Shown: positions 63,568-64,000 of the stretch, in pieces
Numbering within the stretch: the first letter of the stretch is position 1
Layout of the letters: each line of letters starts with the position of its first letter
Origin: an uncultured Candidatus Melainabacteria bacterium
Lineage (GTDB): Bacteria; Cyanobacteriota; Vampirovibrionia; Gastranaerophilales; Gastranaerophilaceae
NCBI GenBank assembly: GCA_934700335.1
Contig: CAKUXM010000005.1
Coordinates: 1 to 64,000, forward strand
Direction of reading: 5' to 3'
Length of the DNA: 64,000 nt
Made by a program: the position numbers and the translations under genes
The notes under the pieces: model-generated
Database searches by the model: none
Seen by the model: the letters and a program-made list of their open reading frames with translations, nothing else
What the model was told of the DNA's origin: nothing

Positions 63568-64000
63568 ATGACTATATATACATTTAATGAACTAAATTCG
63601 ACAAATTTACATTTGAAACAGAATTTTAATAGTTACAGAAATTTTGATGTTATTTTAGCAAATCATCAAACAAATGGTTATGGTAGATTTAAGCGTGCAT
63701 GGCTAGATTTAGGCAATGATAATATTTTTATGAGTATATGTTTAAAATTAGATGATTTTAGTGAAAATATTTTGGGTATAACTCAATATACTGCGTTAAT
63801 TCTTGCTAAAACTTTTGAATTATATAAAATTAATCCAACTATTAAATGGTCAAATGATATTTTAATTAATGCCAAAAAGATTTCTGGTATCTTGGCAGAA
63901 TCTGTTATTAAACATGGTAACTTTGAGGGTATCGTTTTAGGAATTGGTATAAATATTAATGCCCCCAAAAACAGCTTTGATAATGTTAATCAAAAAGTAA
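63568..64000 (+). CDS. birA: Biotin--[acetyl-CoA-carboxylase] ligase, 5' part, cut by the window end
   Basis: 144 codons are visible and no stop is reached. Motifs: ELNSTN at the start, HQTNGYGRFKRAW (biotinyl-AMP loop, GRGRxGRxW type), IKWSNDILINAKKISGILAE and GIGININ. The ligase joins biotin to the biotin carrier protein of acetyl-CoA carboxylase. It begins directly with the catalytic domain, without the repressor HTH found in E. coli BirA. Divergent from the ATP synthase operon. Confidence 0.9.
   Translation, partial: MTIYTFNELNSTNLHLKQNFNSYRNFDVILANHQTNGYGRFKRAWLDLGNDNIFMSICLKLDDFSENILGITQYTALILAKTFELYKINPTIKWSNDILINAKKISGILAESVIKHGNFEGIVLGIGININAPKNSFDNVNQKV

Noticed and set aside
1..64000. 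tRNA, rRNA genes or CRISPR arrays
   Set aside because: No cloverleaf with CCA-end signals, no rRNA-like stretch and no regularly spaced repeats were seen by eye in the intergenic regions; a tRNAscan or Infernal run would settle this.

Overview
The window looks like chromosomal DNA of an anaerobic, AT-rich, Gram-negative member of the non-photosynthetic cyanobacterial relatives (Melainabacteria/Vampirovibrionia, most likely a gut Gastranaerophilales-type organism). This placement is inferred from gene content; no rRNA is present to prove it. The evidence is: an ATP synthase operon in cyanobacterial order with separate b' and b subunits and no beta/epsilon genes next to it; a long cyanobacterial-type NusB; proteins of families typical of cyanobacteria (DUF512 radical SAM, DUF3326, a Ski2-like helicase, a DUF1822-like domain beside a sigma-like factor); lipid A genes (lpxI, lpxB); and a trimeric [FeFe] hydrogenase.

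Layout. 1-3.3 kb: DUF512 radical SAM protein with a PadR regulator, then uppS-rdgB. 3.3-7.6 kb: an electron-bifurcating type [FeFe] hydrogenase operon (HydC, HydB, HydA) behind a TGTGA-N6-TCACA operator candidate. It converges on a GltD/NfnB-like flavoprotein. 9.2-12.2 kb: lpxI-lpxB-hemW. 12.3-14.5 kb: four small minus-strand paralogous or mosaic proteins with an N-terminal N-V-S-F-x-G/A motif. 14.7-22.1 kb: a very acidic TonB-like giant, a sigma-70-like factor and a zinc-ribbon/ATPase/TPR protein. 22.1-29.1 kb: a tightly coupled minus operon (ClpX-type zinc domain only, HEAT-like protein, ruvX, DUF1292, Clp_N repeats without an ATPase, tilS, hpt, histidine kinase). 29.2-33.8 kb: TPR lipoprotein-lgt, an exported protein, a membrane histidine kinase, and a lone FlhA/SctV-like cytoplasmic domain. 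33.8-40.8 kb: scpB-scpA-smc, YkgJ, TPR protein, small unknown. 40.9-45.9 kb: serS, the helicase, two more proteins with the N-V-N-F-N-G motif. 46-52.2 kb: dusB with a TPR protein, a coiled-coil unknown, DUF3326 and a pilin-like protein. 52.2-58.1 kb: priA, a PC4-like protein, an M14 peptidase, ftsY, nusB, deoB. 58.2-64 kb: a 58-residue ferredoxin, the ATP synthase operon and the 5' part of birA, which is cut by the window end.

How it fits together: hydrogenase plus ferredoxin suggest fermentative H2 metabolism with re-oxidation of NADH and ferredoxin, while the ATP synthase is predicted to be H+ coupled. LpxI/LpxB, Lgt and TonB-like parts point to an outer membrane. Most genes sit in head-to-tail groups with TAATG overlaps. 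I saw no tRNA, rRNA, CRISPR array, insertion sequence or prophage, and no gene-free stretch longer than 300 bases; the largest gaps (32925-33164, 45878-46079, 13858-14041) are described individually.
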